DNA from: Antrihabitans auranticaus
Lineage (GTDB): Bacteria; Actinomycetota; Actinomycetes; Mycobacteriales; Mycobacteriaceae
DNA length: 64,000 bases
Assembly (NCBI RefSeq): GCF_016481275.1
Contig: NZ_JAEMNW010000008.1
Coordinates: 123,379 to 187,378 of the forward strand
Reading direction: 5' to 3'
In this document: piece by piece, positions 48,890 to 60,967 of the stretch
Numbering within the stretch: position 1 is the stretch's first letter
Layout: every line of letters starts with the position of its first letter
Program-made: the position numbers and the translations under genes
Notes under the pieces: generated by a model
Seen by the model: only the letters and a program-made list of their open reading frames with translations
Told to the model about the DNA's origin: nothing
Databases searched by the model: none

Positions 48890-49783
48890 GTGAGTCGACA
48901 ACCTCTCCGGCCTGCATTGCTGGAGGCCACCGCGCAATTGGCCGCTGCAGGCGTCCACAGTCCGCGTAACGATGCCGAAGAGATTGCGGCGCATTTGCTC
49001 GACTGCGAGCGCACGCGGCTCGGGCTCGTGCCGCTGATCGAGCCGACCGTGCTCGAGGCCTACCGGAAGATGATCGATCAGCGGGCCAAACGCATTCCGC
49101 TGCAGTACATCACAGGCACCGCCCCGATGGGTGAGATCGACCTGGAGGTCGGCCCTGGCGTTTTCGTTCCCAGGCCCGAGACCGAACTGCTGCTGTGCTG
49201 GGCGTTGGGCTTCCTCGAATCCGGGTGTCAGCACCCGCCGGTCGTGCTCGACCTGTGCACTGGTTCGGGCGCACTTGCTCTCGCGATCGCACATGCGCGG
49301 CCGGACGCGGTTGTCCACGCGGTCGAGCTGGACAAGCGTGCGCTCACGTGGGCGCGGCGAAACGCCGACTTGCGCGAGGCGGACGGCGACACCCCGGTGA
49401 CGATCTACGAAGGCGATGTCACAGATCCCTCGTTATTGCCGGAACTCGACGGCAAAGTCGACGTGATCGTCGCCAACCCGCCCTATATTCCCGCCGGGGT
49501 TGCCCTGGAACCCGAAGTTGCCGAACACGATCCGGCAATGGCGCTGTTCGCAGGCCCTGAAGGGCTCGACGTGATCACACCGATGATTGCGAATGTTTCG
49601 CGGTGGCTGCGCGTCGGCGGCGGCATCGCAATAGAGCACGACGACTCGAACGGTGCGAAGGTCGCCGAGTTGCTCGGCGGTGCGGGCGAGTTCGCCGCCA
49701 TCGCAGAACATCCTGATCTTGCGGGGAAACCACGGTTTGTCGTCGCGGTGCGTGAACCCGCCCGAGCGACAGTGCGAGGATAG
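48890..49783 (+). CDS. prmC: Release factor glutamine methyltransferase
   Basis: A 297-residue SAM-dependent methyltransferase that methylates the GGQ glutamine of release factors. The N-terminal helical substrate domain is followed by the SAM motif VLDLCTGSGALALAIA and the catalytic NPPY (VIVANPPYIP). GTG start; the pairing with prfA is near-universal. Confidence 0.93.
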   Translation: MSRQPLRPALLEATAQLAAAGVHSPRNDAEEIAAHLLDCERTRLGLVPLIEPTVLEAYRKMIDQRAKRIPLQYITGTAPMGEIDLEVGPGVFVPRPETELLLCWALGFLESGCQHPPVVLDLCTGSGALALAIAHARPDAVVHAVELDKRALTWARRNADLREADGDTPVTIYEGDVTDPSLLPELDGKVDVIVANPPYIPAGVALEPEVAEHDPAMALFAGPEGLDVITPMIANVSRWLRVGGGIAIEHDDSNGAKVAELLGGAGEFAAIAEHPDLAGKPRFVVAVREPARATVRG

Positions 49784-49787
49784 TCGA

Positions 49788-50453
49788 GTGAGTACGGTCT
49801 ACGACTGCAACGATCCAGCCTCTCGCGCGGCTGGTCTCGATGCCGCGGCGCGCGTGTTGCGAGCTGGCCGGCTGGTGGTGTTGCCCACCGATACCCTCTA
49901 CGGAATCGCCGCCGACGCGTTCGACAGCTCTGCCGTCAGCGCGCTGCTCAAGGCCAAGCACAGAGGTCGGGACATGCCTGTTCCCGTCCTGGTCGGGTCC
50001 TGGAACACTATCGACGGCCTTGTTCTCTCGGTGCGGCCGCAAGCGCGCGACCTGGTTCGTGCGTTCTGGCCGGGCGGGCTGAGTCTGGTTGTGGAACAAG
50101 CGCCCTCACTCGCCTGGGACCTGGGGGATACCCGCGGGACAGTGATGTTGCGCATGCCGCTGCACCCCGTTGCTCTCGAATTACTGCGCGAGATCGGGCC
50201 GATGGCGGTGTCGAGTGCGAACGTGTCCGGTTCGCCGCCGGCGCGAACCGTGACCGAAGCACGCGACCAACTCGGTGAATCCGCGACGGTGTACCTCGAC
50301 GGCGGACCCGCCGAACAGGCGATTGCGTCGACGATCGTCGACCTCACGGGTGACCGACCGCGAGTACTGCGCGCCGGTGCCGTACCTACCGCCGACGTTG
50401 CGGAAGTTCTCGGCGTTTCGGTCGATAGCTTGGAGACGAAGGAGAACGCATGA
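49788..50453 (+). CDS. L-threonylcarbamoyladenylate synthase (Sua5/YrdC family)
   Basis: A 221-residue enzyme of the first step of t6A tRNA modification, making threonylcarbamoyl-AMP from threonine, bicarbonate and ATP. YrdC-fold motifs: VVLPTDTLYGIAADA, KAKHRGRDMPVPVLV and GPMAVSSANVSGSPP. GTG start four bases after prmC. The stop overlaps glyA (ATGA). Confidence 0.92.
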   Translation: MSTVYDCNDPASRAAGLDAAARVLRAGRLVVLPTDTLYGIAADAFDSSAVSALLKAKHRGRDMPVPVLVGSWNTIDGLVLSVRPQARDLVRAFWPGGLSLVVEQAPSLAWDLGDTRGTVMLRMPLHPVALELLREIGPMAVSSANVSGSPPARTVTEARDQLGESATVYLDGGPAEQAIASTIVDLTGDRPRVLRAGAVPTADVAEVLGVSVDSLETKENA

Positions 50454-51754
50454 CGGACAAGTTCTGGGGGCCGGACTTCGATGAACTCGAACGGACGGAC
50501 CCCGAGATCGCTGATGTCGTGCTGTCCGAGCTCGATCGACAGCGCGCCGGTCTGCAACTCATAGCCAGCGAGAATCTGACGAGTCCCGCGGTTCTGGCTG
50601 CGCTCGGATCGACTCTCAGCAACAAGTACGCCGAGGGGTATCCGGGGCATCGCTACTACGGCGGCTGCGCCGAGGTGGACCGCGCCGAGAATCTGGCCGT
50701 CGAGCGCGGCAAAGCACTGTTCGGTGCCGAGCACGTCAACGTCCAGTCACATTCGGGTGCAAGTGCGAACCTCGCGGTGTACGCGGCGTTTGCGCAGCCA
50801 GGTGACCCGATCCTCGCTATGAGCCTGCCCCACGGCGGCCATCTCACGCATGGCGCGCGCGTCAACTTCTCGGGAAAGTGGTTCAGCCCGATCCCGTACC
50901 ACGTCGACAAGAAGACCGAGCTCATCGATTACGACGAGGTCCGCGATCTCGCACTCACGCACCGTCCGCGCATCATCGTCGCCGGCGCTACCGCGTATCC
51001 GCGGCTGATCGATTTCGCCGCGTTCCGCAAGATCGCCGACGAGGTCGACGCGATTCTGTGGGTCGACGCTGCGCATTTCATCGGCCTCGTAGCGGGTAAG
51101 GCGATTCCGTCGCCGGTGCCGTACGCGGACGTCGTTTCGGCCACGACGCACAAAGTGTTGCGCGGACCACGCGGCGGCATGATCATCTGCCGCGGCGAGC
51201 ACGCGAAGGCGATCGACAAGGCGGTGTTCCCGTTCAGTCAGGGCGGTCCGCTGATGCATTCGGTGGCGGGAAAGGCAGTCGCGTTCAAAGAGGCGTCGAC
51301 GCCCGCTTTCCAGGCCTACGCGTCCGCGGTGACCGCGAACGCGGCCGCATTGTCGAAGGCACTCGAAGCCGAGGGTATGCGTGCGGTGTCCGGCGGAACC
51401 GACACTCATCTGGCGTTGATCGATCTGCGTGGTCTCGATCCCGCTGTGTCGGGAGCCGACGCCGAGCGGCGGTGCGATCTGGCGCGAATTACCTTGAACA
51501 AGAACGCGATTCCCTACGACCCAGCGCCGCCGATGGTGGCGTCCGGTATTCGAGTCGGTTCCGCCGCGCTGACGACGCAAGGCTTCGACGAGGCCGACAT
51601 GGGCAGGGTCGCTTCGCTGATTGCGCGCGCCGTGAGCGCTGACCCGAGTACCGCAACCGGTGAGCGCGAACTCGCCGCTGTCGTCGACGACGTCACCCAA
51701 CTCGTTGCCACGAAGCCCGCCTATCCCCGGATGGCGGGGGAGGGGCCGCAGTGA
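50450..51754 (+). CDS. glyA: Serine hydroxymethyltransferase
   Basis: A 434-residue PLP enzyme interconverting serine and glycine with tetrahydrofolate. N-terminal LQLIASENLTSPAVLAALGS, NKYAEGYPGHRYYGGC and the PLP Lys in SATTHKVLRGPRGG are diagnostic. It sits between sua5 and wecA, a place where streptomycetes also have glyA but M. tuberculosis does not, so this looks like the ancestral order. Confidence 0.94.
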   Translation: MTDKFWGPDFDELERTDPEIADVVLSELDRQRAGLQLIASENLTSPAVLAALGSTLSNKYAEGYPGHRYYGGCAEVDRAENLAVERGKALFGAEHVNVQSHSGASANLAVYAAFAQPGDPILAMSLPHGGHLTHGARVNFSGKWFSPIPYHVDKKTELIDYDEVRDLALTHRPRIIVAGATAYPRLIDFAAFRKIADEVDAILWVDAAHFIGLVAGKAIPSPVPYADVVSATTHKVLRGPRGGMIICRGEHAKAIDKAVFPFSQGGPLMHSVAGKAVAFKEASTPAFQAYASAVTANAAALSKALEAEGMRAVSGGTDTHLALIDLRGLDPAVSGADAERRCDLARITLNKNAIPYDPAPPMVASGIRVGSAALTTQGFDEADMGRVASLIARAVSADPSTATGERELAAVVDDVTQLVATKPAYPRMAGEGPQ

Positions 51755-51770
51755 CGGTAGCGTTTGCGAG

Positions 51771-52943
51771 GTGAGTCTCGCCGCCGATTCCAGTGCCATG
51801 GTGCTGGCCCAGGTGAGTGGCGGTGCGGGCGTCCCGATCAGGGAATTGCTCCTTGTCCTTTTCACTGCCGCCGTCGTCACGTTCCTCGCCACCGGCGGGG
51901 TCCGGGTCCTTGCGATCACGTTCGGCGCCGTCGCCGTACCGCGTGATAGAGATGTTCATACCGAGCCGATTCCACGCATGGGCGGCGTCGGAATGTACGT
52001 CGGAATGGTCACCGCGCTGTTGTTCGCGCAGCAACTTCCGGCACTGACCCGTGGGTTCGAGTTCAACCGGGACATCTTTGCGGCGCTGACTGCCGGTTTG
52101 GTAATCGTGCTGGTCGGCGCGATCGACGATCGGTGGGGTCTGGATGCGCTGACGAAATTCGTCGGCCAGGTGACTGCGGCCGGAGTTCTCGTCCTGATGG
52201 GCGTGACCTGGTTTCTCATCTACAACCCGTTTGCCGAGAGCACCGTCATTCTGGACCAGCTCCAATCCGGTCTTGTCACGATCGCCGTCACCGTTGTCAT
52301 GGTCAACGCGATGAACTTCGTCGACGGACTCGACGGACTAGCTGCTGGAATGGGGTTGATCGCAGCCCTCGCGATCTGCGTCTATTCCGTCGGTCTGCTC
52401 CGCGAACAGGGCGGCGACGTCAGCGTCTACCCGCCGGCGTTGCTCGCCGCGGCGCTGGCGGGAGCGTGTCTCGGCTTTCTCCCGCACAATTTCCAGCCTG
52501 CACGGATCTTCATGGGCGACTCCGGATCGATGTTGATCGGGCTGATGCTCGCGACGATCTCGACCAGCGCGTCGGGCAAGATCACCCCCACCGCGTACGG
52601 GATCCGCGACATCCTCGGTCTCCTCACACCGCTGCTCCTCGTAGGCGCGGTGATGTTCATCCCGATCCTCGATCTTCTGCTCGCGGTGGTCCGCCGTACC
52701 CGGGCCGGCGTCAGCCCGTTCAGTCCGGACAAGATGCACCTGCACCATCGGCTTCTGCAGATCGGGCACTCGCATCGACGTGTGGTTTTGCTCATCTATT
52801 TGTGGGTCGGCGTGCTGGCGTTCGGTGCGGTCGGATCGGCTTTGATAGATCGCCGGGTCGTCGTCCTACTCGTGGCGGGTGGACTGGTGTTTGCGCTGGT
52901 AGTAACGGCTGTTCCGACGTTTCGGTACCGCGACGACTACTGA
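51771..52943 (+). CDS. wecA: Undecaprenyl-phosphate GlcNAc-1-phosphate transferase
   Basis: A 390-residue polytopic membrane enzyme (about 11 helices) that starts lipid-linked glycans by transferring GlcNAc-1-phosphate to decaprenyl phosphate. In mycobacteria this begins the arabinogalactan linker. Motifs: GAIDDRWGLDALTKF, NAMNFVDGLDGLAAG, FMGDSGSMLIG and the HHRLLQIGHSHRR loop. GTG start. It is the last gene before the atp operon, as in Mycobacterium. Confidence 0.93.
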   Translation: MSLAADSSAMVLAQVSGGAGVPIRELLLVLFTAAVVTFLATGGVRVLAITFGAVAVPRDRDVHTEPIPRMGGVGMYVGMVTALLFAQQLPALTRGFEFNRDIFAALTAGLVIVLVGAIDDRWGLDALTKFVGQVTAAGVLVLMGVTWFLIYNPFAESTVILDQLQSGLVTIAVTVVMVNAMNFVDGLDGLAAGMGLIAALAICVYSVGLLREQGGDVSVYPPALLAAALAGACLGFLPHNFQPARIFMGDSGSMLIGLMLATISTSASGKITPTAYGIRDILGLLTPLLLVGAVMFIPILDLLLAVVRRTRAGVSPFSPDKMHLHHRLLQIGHSHRRVVLLIYLWVGVLAFGAVGSALIDRRVVVLLVAGGLVFALVVTAVPTFRYRDDY

Positions 52944-52967
52944 GATATTTGTCCCATTAGTCGCGAC

Positions 52968-52997
52968 TCGACACCGCCTCACCACGTCTACTACACT
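52968..52997 (+). promoter_or_regulatory. Candidate promoter of the ATP synthase operon
   Basis: TCGACA (52968-52973) and TACACT (52992-52997) are 18 bases apart in the 212-base gap after wecA. A hairpin GGCAAG/CTTGCC follows at 53006-53025 in the presumed leader. Assignment is by position and consensus resemblance only. Confidence 0.4.
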
Positions 52998-53111
52998 GTG
53001 TCGTGGGCAAGGAAAATTGCTTGCCGACGCTGTGATACGGTTTCGCTGTTCGCGCCTTAGTGGGGCTTATGTCCCTGTGGGTCGAGCATTCCGACCGAAA
53101 AGGAGCTGTGC

Positions 53112-53147
53112 GTGAGTGATTCCTGCGTGCACATGGGCGCGAGCTAG
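53112..53147 (+). CDS. Candidate 11-residue leader peptide before the atp operon
   Basis: A GTG with AAAAGGAG at good spacing opens a frame VSDSCVHMGAS ending in TAG, 8 bases before the AtpZ-like gene and in a different frame from it. The ribosome site is stronger than that of the following gene. It could feed ribosomes to the operon or act as a regulatory upstream reading frame; it may also be chance. Confidence 0.35.
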   Translation: MSDSCVHMGAS

Positions 53148-53155
53148 CCGCGAAA

Positions 53156-53362
53156 GTGGCGAGTGAACCGCCCAGCCCCGCTCAGCTGATCGGGCTCGGT
53201 GCCGGGATCGTGGGTTTCATAATCTTCGGTCTGGTGATCGGCCTGCTGCTGGACGGCGTCCTGGATACGTCGCCGTTGTTCGTCGCCCTCGGGCTCGGAC
53301 TCGGCATCGTGGGTGCAGCTGGAACATTGATAGTTCAGTTTCGAGCGTTCATGAAGGATTGA
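53156..53362 (+). CDS. Small AtpZ-like membrane protein
   Basis: A 68-residue protein with two membrane helices (GLGAGIVGFIIFGLVIGLLLDGVL and VALGLGLGIVGAAGTLIVQF) joined by a short loop, the shape of AtpZ/AtpI-type assembly factors for the c-ring or of associated magnesium uptake proteins. It starts at GTG and overlaps the next open frame. Position at the head of the atp operon supports the call. Confidence 0.75.
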   Translation: MASEPPSPAQLIGLGAGIVGFIIFGLVIGLLLDGVLDTSPLFVALGLGLGIVGAAGTLIVQFRAFMKD

Positions 53363-53373
53363 GGAAGAGGCAG

Positions 53374-53847
53374 ATGGCGATGGCGCCACCGGATTCTGAG
53401 CCGCTACGCGAGCAGCGTGGCGATGGGGACAGTTCCCCAGACGAGCGCAGCGACGGTGGCAGGCTTTTGCCAGCAATGCCGTTGAACCTGCGCCTTCCCG
53501 CGATCATCGGAGCGGTGATCGGCGTTCTCGCGCTGATGTTGACGGGCTGGCTCGGCCACGTCCTCATGGGATTCCTGATCTGTTTCGGTTTGGCCCTCGG
53601 GCTGCTCAATATGTGGCTCGTGCAGAACGCGGTCAGCCGCGTCACGGCTACTGATCACCCGAGTAAGCAGATGATGGCGCTGTCTTCGGCATCCCGATTG
53701 CTCATCATCACCGTTATTGCGCTCGTGATAGGTTTCCTGCTGAAACCCGATGGTCTAGGCGTCTTCATCGGGCTCGCGATCTCCCAAGTCGTACTCGTTC
53801 TGACCACCACTGTGCCCGTTCTGAAAGGACTTCGCCAGCAATCATGA
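53374..53847 (+). CDS. ATP synthase-associated protein I (Rv1303-like)
   Basis: A 157-residue protein: a polar N-terminal 40 residues rich in Glu/Asp/Arg/Ser, then four membrane helices. The position between the AtpZ-like gene and atpB matches Rv1303 of M. tuberculosis, a proposed c-ring assembly factor. ATG 53374 has AGGAAGAGG upstream; a TTG at 53359 would be the only longer choice. ATGA overlap with atpB. Confidence 0.75.
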   Translation: MAMAPPDSEPLREQRGDGDSSPDERSDGGRLLPAMPLNLRLPAIIGAVIGVLALMLTGWLGHVLMGFLICFGLALGLLNMWLVQNAVSRVTATDHPSKQMMALSSASRLLIITVIALVIGFLLKPDGLGVFIGLAISQVVLVLTTTVPVLKGLRQQS

Positions 53848-54611
53848 CTGACCAAGTTCTTGCCGAAGCGAAAATCGAAGTTGGCAAACACACCGAGCTC
53901 GAGCTGTTCGGTCTGACGTTCAATCTCGACACAATTATCGCGACACTGGTAGCGGCAGCCATCGTCCTCGCTTTAGCTTTCTACCTCCGCTCGAAACTGA
54001 CTTCCGGCGTTCCCAACGGAGTGCAGCTGTTCTTCGAGGGTGTCACCGTGCAGTTCCGCAACCAGGTCGAAAGCGCAATCGGGTTGAAGATCGCCCCGTT
54101 CGCGCTGCCGGTCGCCGTTGCGCTGTTCGTATTCATCCTCGTATCGAACTGGCTCTCGGTTCTTCCGTTCCAGATCGGCGAAATCAACATCGGCTCAATG
54201 CATATCGCGCACGGTGAGCTGATCAAGCCGCCTGCGTCCGACGTCAACTTCGTCTATGCACTGGCGCTGTTCGTCTTCGTCTTCTATCACTACGCGGGTG
54301 CCCGTCGCCGCGGCTTCGGAACCCACCTCAAGCAATTGACCAAGGGTCACGTCGCGTTCCTTGCGCCGATCAACCTCATCGAAGAGATCGCGAAGCCGAT
54401 TTCACTGTCTCTTCGACTCTTCGGCAATATGTTCGCCGGCGGAATCATGGTCGGCCTCATCGCACTGTTCCCCCCGTACATCCTCTGGGGGCCGAACGCG
54501 GTGTGGAAGCTCTTCGACTTGTTCGTCGGACTGATCCAGGCGTTCATCTTCGCGTTGCTGACGATCCTGTACTTCAGTCAGTCGATGGCGTTGGAGGACG
54601 AGCACCACTAG
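53844..54611 (+). CDS. atpB: ATP synthase subunit a
   Basis: A 255-residue membrane subunit forming the proton half-channels. The essential Arg is in [18 protein letters not shown], and the C-terminal helix region ([21 protein letters not shown]) is typical. The N terminus carries a charged stretch ([22 protein letters not shown]) like other actinobacterial a subunits. Confidence 0.95.
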   Translation: MTDQVLAEAKIEVGKHTELELFGLTFNLDTIIATLVAAAIVLALAFYLRSKLTSGVPNGVQLFFEGVTVQFRNQVESAIGLKIAPFALPVAVALFVFILVSNWLSVLPFQIGEINIGSMHIAHGELIKPPASDVNFVYALALFVFVFYHYAGARRRGFGTHLKQLTKGHVAFLAPINLIEEIAKPISLSLRLFGNMFAGGIMVGLIALFPPYILWGPNAVWKLFDLFVGLIQAFIFALLTILYFSQSMALEDEHH

Positions 54612-54932
<321 letters not shown>

Positions 54933-54941
54933 ACCGCGCAT

Positions 54942-55463
54942 ATGTACAGCGCATTTCTCGTTGCCCAGGGTGAGGAGAGTGGGGAAAAGCAAAGTAACTT
55001 CCTCATTCCAAACGCCACCTTCTTCGTCGAGCTCATCATCTTCTTTGTCGTGCTCGCGGTTATCTGGAATTTCGTTGTGCCGCCGATCCGCGCTGTTCTG
55101 CAGGAGCGCGCAGATCGCGTAGCGAAGACGACCGACGATAACCACAGGGCGGCAAGAGCATTCGCCGACGCTGATGCCAAGTACAAGGGCGAGCTCGCTG
55201 CCGCCCGCTCCGAAGCAGGCAAGATTCGGGACGAGGCACGCAGTGAAGGTCAGAAGATCCTCGACGATATGAGGGCGAAGGCACGTCGGGAAGCTGATGG
55301 TGTTCAGCAGGAAGCCGACGCGCAGTTGCAGGCTCAGGCCGAGCAGGTCGCATCGCAGGTCAGGCCTGCGATCGGTGCATTGTCGTTCACGCTGGCCGAT
55401 CGCATCCTGGGCGTCGGCGGCGCCGACAAGTCCTCATTCGCCGACCAATCCGGGCGAGGGTAG
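54942..55463 (+). CDS. atpF: ATP synthase subunit b
   Basis: A 173-residue peripheral-stalk subunit: a membrane helix (FFVELIIFFVVLAVIWNFVV), then a long coiled coil rich in Ala, Asp, Arg and Gln, ending in RILGVGGADK. It matches M. tuberculosis AtpF motif by motif (SNFLIPNATFF). ATG lies 10 bases after atpE with only a weak ribosome site. Confidence 0.93.
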   Translation: MYSAFLVAQGEESGEKQSNFLIPNATFFVELIIFFVVLAVIWNFVVPPIRAVLQERADRVAKTTDDNHRAARAFADADAKYKGELAAARSEAGKIRDEARSEGQKILDDMRAKARREADGVQQEADAQLQAQAEQVASQVRPAIGALSFTLADRILGVGGADKSSFADQSGRG

Positions 55464-55469
55464 TTACAG

Positions 55470-55970
55470 ATGGGTATTTTTCTCGGCCAGCTCGTCGGCT
55501 TCGCGCTGATCGTCTTCGTGATCATGCGATACGTCGCGCCACCGGTCAAAACTTTGATGGCCAAGCAGCAAGGCGAGGTTCGCGATCAGCTAGCCGAGAG
55601 CGAGAAGGCCGCGGAGCGCTTGGCAGAAGCCAAGAAAGCGCACGAAGATGCGGTTTCGCAAGCGCGAAACGAAGCAGCGCAAATCCGTGAGGAAGCTCGT
55701 GCAGATGCGCAACGCATTGCCGCACAGCTTCGCGAGCAAGCTGACGCCGAGGTCGCTCGAATCAAGCAGCACGGTGTCGAGCAGATCGAGCTTCAGCGTC
55801 AGCAGTTGATTCGCACGCTGCAGCAAGAACTCGGTACGGCTGCGGTAGGCGAGGCAACCGACCTCGTCAAACGTCGGCTTGCCGATCCGAGCGAGCAGTC
55901 CGCGACGGTTGATCGTTTCCTCGACGAACTCGAGGCAATGGCCGGCGACAACAACAAGGGGGCTTCCTGA
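55470..55970 (+). CDS. Second ATP synthase b-type subunit, unfused
   Basis: A 166-residue protein: a membrane helix ([19 protein letters not shown]) and a coiled coil, ending [18 protein letters not shown]. It corresponds to the N-terminal b-like part of the b-delta fusion AtpH of Mycobacterium, whose matching segment ends [14 protein letters not shown]. Here it stops at TGA, overlapping the delta start (TGATG). With atpF it would give a heterodimeric peripheral stalk. Confidence 0.9.
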   Translation: MGIFLGQLVGFALIVFVIMRYVAPPVKTLMAKQQGEVRDQLAESEKAAERLAEAKKAHEDAVSQARNEAAQIREEARADAQRIAAQLREQADAEVARIKQHGVEQIELQRQQLIRTLQQELGTAAVGEATDLVKRRLADPSEQSATVDRFLDELEAMAGDNNKGAS

Positions 55971-56791
55971 TGCACGCCGCAAGCAGGGATTCGCTGAAAG
56001 TTGTTCAGGGCCGCTTCGACGAGTTGGTTACTGATCTCGATTCTTCGGGCCTGAAGCAACTGGGCGACGAGCTTTCGTCCGTCGTGCGGCTCCTCTCGAA
56101 GGAAGTTCTGCTGCGCAAGCACTTTGCCAGCCGGGCGGAAGACGATAGTGCTCGTAAGACTGCGTTGGTCGACGGAGTGTTCGGCGAGAAAGCCGGCGAG
56201 CCGACGCTGGAGGTGCTGCGAAGTGCCGTCGCGGAGCGTTGGTCGAAGTCGCGCGACCTCAACAGCGCACTCGAGCGGTTGGCACATCTCGCCGTTCTCA
56301 TCGACGCCGAGCGCGCCGACGCAATCGAGAGCACAGAAGACGAACTTTTCCGGTTCGGGCGTGCACTCGATGCGACTCCGCGCCTTTCATCGCTGCTCAG
56401 TGACGAGTCGACCGACTTCGACGGTCGTCTGCAATTGCTCGACAACGTCCTCGCGGGTAAGGCGAACTCCTACACCGAGAGCCTTCTGAAGCAGGCGCTG
56501 CGTTTGCTGCAGGGGCGGTCGTTCGAAGTCGTCGTGCCTGAACTCGCTGACTTGGCGGCGAATCGCCGCGGCGAGTCGGTTGCCCAAGTGACGGCGGCCA
56601 ATGCGTTGACCGAAGAACAGACCGAGCGGCTCGAACGCGTGCTGTCGCAGATCTACGGTCGCAACATGTCGGTCCAGCTGGATATCGATCCCAAGGTCCT
56701 CGGCGGTCTTTCGATCACCGTTGGCGACGAAGTCGTCGACGGAACGGTTGCATCCCGTTTGGCCAGCGCGTCCCACTACGTTCCGCACTAG
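55970..56791 (+). CDS. atpH: ATP synthase subunit delta, unfused
   Basis: A 273-residue delta subunit joining the peripheral stalk to F1. It begins [12 protein letters not shown] exactly where the delta part starts in the mycobacterial fusion and ends with [21 protein letters not shown]. It is longer than E. coli delta (177 residues) because it keeps the actinobacterial central insertion. Translation is coupled to the b-type gene by the one-base overlap. Confidence 0.92.
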   Translation: MHAASRDSLKVVQGRFDELVTDLDSSGLKQLGDELSSVVRLLSKEVLLRKHFASRAEDDSARKTALVDGVFGEKAGEPTLEVLRSAVAERWSKSRDLNSALERLAHLAVLIDAERADAIESTEDELFRFGRALDATPRLSSLLSDESTDFDGRLQLLDNVLAGKANSYTESLLKQALRLLQGRSFEVVVPELADLAANRRGESVAQVTAANALTEEQTERLERVLSQIYGRNMSVQLDIDPKVLGGLSITVGDEVVDGTVASRLASASHYVPH

Positions 56792-56886
56792 ATCCAGCCG
56801 CGTTATGTCGAGCCGGCTCCGCCGATCGACGCACAACCGAATCACAGAGCCACACACGAAATTCGAAAGCAGGGAAACCGATAGCC

Positions 56887-58542
56887 ATGGCGGAGTTGAC
56901 GATCTCATCCGAAGAGATTCAGGGCGCGATTGAAAAATACGTCGCCACGTTCTCGTCCGAAACCTCTCGCGAAGAGATCGGCATCGTTGCCGACACCGGT
57001 GACGGTATCGCGCACGTCGAGGGGCTGCCCTCGGCGATGACGCAGGAACTGCTCGAGTTCCCCGGCGGCGTCCTCGGTGTCGCGCTGAACCTCGACGAGG
57101 GCAGCATCGGCGCCGTTATCCTCGGTGACTACGAAGGCATCCAGGAGGGTCAGCAGGTCAAGCGCACCGGCGAGGTCCTCTCGGTGCCCGTCGGCGACAA
57201 GTTCCTCGGTCGCGTCATCGATCCGCTTGGGCACCCGATCGACGGTCTCGGTGAGATCGAGGCGGAGGCCCGACGCGCTCTCGAAATTCAGGCTCCGTCG
57301 GTCGTGCAGCGACAGGGCGTGAGTGAGCCGCTGCAGACCGGCATCAAGGCCATCGACTCGCAGACCCCGATCGGCCGCGGCCAGCGTCAGCTGATCATCG
57401 GTGACCGCAAGACCGGCAAGACTGCGGTGTGCGTCGACACGATCATCAACCAGAAGCAGGCTTGGGAGACCGGGGACCCGGATCAGCAGGTCCGCTGCGT
57501 CTACGTCGCAGTCGGTCAGAAGGGTTCGACGATCGCCGCCGTGCGCCAGGGCCTCGAAGATGCCGGCGCACTCGAGTACACGACGATCGTTGCTGCACCC
57601 GCGTCCGACTCGGCCGGTTTCAAGTGGCTTGCGCCGTACACCGGTTCGGCTATCGGCCAGCACTGGATGTACGCAGGCAAGCACGTTCTGATCATTTTCG
57701 ACGACCTGACCAAGCAGGCAGAGGCCTACCGCGCAATCTCGCTTCTGCTGCGTCGTCCGCCGGGCCGCGAGGCGTACCCCGGTGACGTCTTCTACTTGCA
57801 CTCTCGCTTGCTGGAGCGTTGCGCGAAGCTGTCCGACGAGCTCGGCGGTGGCTCGATGACCGGACTGCCGATCATCGAGACGAAGGCCAACGACATCTCG
57901 GCCTACATCCCGACGAACGTCATCTCGATCACCGACGGTCAGTGCTTCCTCGAGACCGACCTGTTCAACCAGGGCGTGCGTCCGGCGATCAACGTCGGTG
58001 TCTCGGTTTCCCGCGTCGGTGGCGCCGCACAGATCAAGGCCATGAAAGAGGTTGCCGGTTCGCTGCGCCTCGATCTGTCGCAGTACCGCGAGTTGGAAGC
58101 ATTCGCCGCGTTCGCTTCCGATCTCGATGCGACGTCGAAGGCTCAGCTCGACCGTGGCGCTCGCCTCGTCGAGCTCCTGAAGCAGCCGCAGTACAGCCCG
58201 CTTTCGGTCGAGGAGCAGGTTGTCGCGATCTTCCTCGGCACCAAGGGCCACCTGGACTCGGTTCCGGTCGCGGACGTGATCCGCTTCGAAAGCGAGTTCC
58301 TCGACTTCGTGCGCGGACGTCACGAGGGCATCCTCACCAACATCCGCGAGTCGAAGAAGTTGGGCGACGACGGTACGGAAGCGATCGAGAAGGCAGTGGA
58401 GGAGTTCAAGAAGGGCTTCTCTACGTCGGACGGCAGCTCCGTGATCGAAGAGAAGGAAGAGGCGAAGGAAGAATCGCCGGATTCCGACAAGGAAGAGACC
58501 GAAAAGGTGACAGTCCACCGGTCCGCTCCCGATAAGAAATAA
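56887..58542 (+). CDS. atpA: ATP synthase subunit alpha
   Basis: A 551-residue F1 subunit with P-loop GDRKTGKT and the arginine-finger region [17 protein letters not shown]. The C terminus extends beyond the usual end with a Glu/Lys-rich tail ([17 protein letters not shown]). In Mycobacterium a C-terminal alpha extension suppresses ATP hydrolysis; the tail here is in the same place but acidic, so the same role is only a guess. Confidence 0.96.
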   Translation: MAELTISSEEIQGAIEKYVATFSSETSREEIGIVADTGDGIAHVEGLPSAMTQELLEFPGGVLGVALNLDEGSIGAVILGDYEGIQEGQQVKRTGEVLSVPVGDKFLGRVIDPLGHPIDGLGEIEAEARRALEIQAPSVVQRQGVSEPLQTGIKAIDSQTPIGRGQRQLIIGDRKTGKTAVCVDTIINQKQAWETGDPDQQVRCVYVAVGQKGSTIAAVRQGLEDAGALEYTTIVAAPASDSAGFKWLAPYTGSAIGQHWMYAGKHVLIIFDDLTKQAEAYRAISLLLRRPPGREAYPGDVFYLHSRLLERCAKLSDELGGGSMTGLPIIETKANDISAYIPTNVISITDGQCFLETDLFNQGVRPAINVGVSVSRVGGAAQIKAMKEVAGSLRLDLSQYRELEAFAAFASDLDATSKAQLDRGARLVELLKQPQYSPLSVEEQVVAIFLGTKGHLDSVPVADVIRFESEFLDFVRGRHEGILTNIRESKKLGDDGTEAIEKAVEEFKKGFSTSDGSSVIEEKEEAKEESPDSDKEETEKVTVHRSAPDKK

Positions 58543-58556
58543 GGGTGCGAATCTAA

Positions 58557-59480
58557 ATGGGCGCACAGATCAGGGTCCTTCGCCGAAGGATCAAATCAGC
58601 GGGGTCGATCAAGAAGATCACCAAGGCCCAGGAGCTGATTGCTACATCACGCATCTCCAAAGCGCAGGCCCGCGTCGTTGCGGCGCGGCCCTACGCGGAG
58701 GAAATGACGAAGGTTCTCACGACGCTTGCGGATGAGTCGACACTTGATCATCCGCTCCTGGTCGAGCGCGAAAAACCAAGCCGGGCGGGCGTGCTCGTCG
58801 TGTCCTCCGATCGCGGTTTGTGCGGCGGCTACAACGCCAACGTGCTGCGTACCGCGGAGGAACTTCTCGAGAAGCTTCGTTCCGAGGGTAAAGAACCTGT
58901 CGTCTACACAGTCGGCCGAAAGGCGCTGAACTACTACCGTTTCCGCGAGCGTGACGTCACGCAGTCGTGGACCGGGATCTCCGAAAAGCCGGAATACGAC
59001 CATGCGACGGAGATCGCGGGCACGTTGGTGGCCGCGTTTTTGGAGGGGACGGACGTCCCCTTCGACGATCCGCTACCTGGCGAGGTCACTGGCGTAGACG
59101 AACTGCATATCGTCTTCACCGAGTTCCGGTCCATGCTCTCGCAGACCGCAGTTGCTCGGCGGATTGCGCCGATGGTTGTGGAGTACTCGGACGAGCCCAA
59201 GCGTACGGAGTTCGAATTCGAACCGGACGCACAGGAACTGTTCGACACCTTGCTGCCGCGTTATCTCGCTACGCGGGTTTACTCCGCCATGCTGGAGGCG
59301 GCTGCTTCGGAGTCGGCCGCCCGCCGGCGCGCGATGAAGGCCGCAACCGACAACGCGGACGACCTCATCAAGGCACTCACGCTGCAGGCCAACCGTGCGC
59401 GCCAAGCTGCGATCACCCAAGAAATCAGTGAAATCGTCGGCGGCGTTGACGCGCTAGCCGCAACAGGAAGTGACGACTAG
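58557..59480 (+). CDS. atpG: ATP synthase subunit gamma
   Basis: A 307-residue central shaft subunit: N-terminal [34 protein letters not shown] and C-terminal [29 protein letters not shown] helices form the coiled coil, with the [13 protein letters not shown] segment between. The length includes the extra actinobacterial gamma loop. It ends directly before atpD with no spacer. Confidence 0.95.
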   Translation: MGAQIRVLRRRIKSAGSIKKITKAQELIATSRISKAQARVVAARPYAEEMTKVLTTLADESTLDHPLLVEREKPSRAGVLVVSSDRGLCGGYNANVLRTAEELLEKLRSEGKEPVVYTVGRKALNYYRFRERDVTQSWTGISEKPEYDHATEIAGTLVAAFLEGTDVPFDDPLPGEVTGVDELHIVFTEFRSMLSQTAVARRIAPMVVEYSDEPKRTEFEFEPDAQELFDTLLPRYLATRVYSAMLEAAASESAARRRAMKAATDNADDLIKALTLQANRARQAAITQEISEIVGGVDALAATGSDD

Positions 59481-60932
<1,452 letters not shown>

Positions 60933-60967
60933 AAGGCCGGTGCTGATCACAGGAAGGGGCGCGTGAC

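Noticed and set aside
55960..55975. Frameshift error separating b-type and delta subunits
   Set aside because: The TGATG overlap lies exactly at the junction of two complete domains and resembles the other coupled gene pairs here; kept as a check rather than called a pseudogene.
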